13,346 nucleotides of DNA from Candidatus Neomicrothrix sp. UBA4542 (lineage in GTDB: Bacteria; Actinomycetota; Acidimicrobiia; Acidimicrobiales; Poriferisodalaceae), in contig DGLO01000135.1 of NCBI GenBank assembly GCA_002388005.1, positions 1-13,346 of the forward strand, given 5' to 3'. Under the pieces are notes generated by a model. That model made no database searches, was not told the origin of the DNA, and worked only from the letters and a program-made list of their open reading frames with translations. Of this stretch, positions 13,344 through 13,346 are shown in pieces (the stretch's first letter is position 1; each line of letters starts with the position of its first letter). The translations under genes were made by a program, and so were the position numbers.

Positions 13344-13346
13344 AGG

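Noticed and set aside
1..13346. Mobile element, defence system, CRISPR or RNA gene
   Set aside because: No transposase, integrase, regular repeat array, tRNA-like cloverleaf or rRNA-like stretch was seen; the window is filled with catabolic enzyme genes.

Overview
The window is a densely packed catabolic stretch from a bacterium. It holds 13 protein genes I can support, with no RNA genes, transposases, phage genes or CRISPR arrays. DNA is moderately GC-rich by eye. Several genes appear to start at TTG or GTG, and most have purine-rich Shine-Dalgarno (SD) sequences. A luciferase-like monooxygenase resembling the F420-dependent MSMEG_2256 (TIGR03617) group, together with an amidohydrolase and a short MetE-type protein common in such genomes, points to an actinomycete-like organism, perhaps an uncultured Acidimicrobiia-type lineage. 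That placement is an inference and weakly held.

Left part (1-6063). A plus-strand pair encodes a limonene-1,2-epoxide hydrolase-like protein with its full catalytic set and an HpaB/AbfD-fold protein. The latter looks like 4-hydroxybutyryl-CoA dehydratase in sequence but lacks the cysteines that hold that enzyme's Fe-S cluster. Convergent to it is a minus-strand phytanoyl-CoA dioxygenase-type oxygenase (PhyH). PhyH is divergent from a plus-strand 575-residue D-aminoacylase-like amidohydrolase, and the 188-base region between them carries a neat inverted repeat. A minus-strand acyl-CoA dehydrogenase of the ACAD10/11 type converges on the amidohydrolase.

Middle (6064-7698). A plus-strand DUF2237 protein and a plus-strand F420/FMN luciferase-like oxidoreductase follow, divergent from the acyl-CoA dehydrogenase.

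Right part (7780-13343). Seven minus-strand genes read in one direction: VOC protein, SAM methyltransferase, SnoaL-like protein, a second HpaB-type flavin monooxygenase, LigA, LigB, and a short cobalamin-independent methionine synthase-like Zn enzyme. LigA and LigB overlap by one base (TAATG). The core reads as an aromatic meta-cleavage module: HpaB would ortho-hydroxylate a phenol, LigAB would open the resulting catechol, and the MetE-like protein could handle a methyl or alkyl group through a thiol. A strong hairpin lies between the SnoaL-like gene and HpaB and may divide the transcript.

No flavin reductase (HpaC), ring-cleavage product dehydrogenase, hydrolase, hydratase, aldolase, transporter or regulator is visible here. 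The pathway must be completed elsewhere. The most unusual signals are the cluster-less AbfD-like protein, the MetE-like enzyme placed beside LigAB, and the amidohydrolase missing two expected metal-site histidines.
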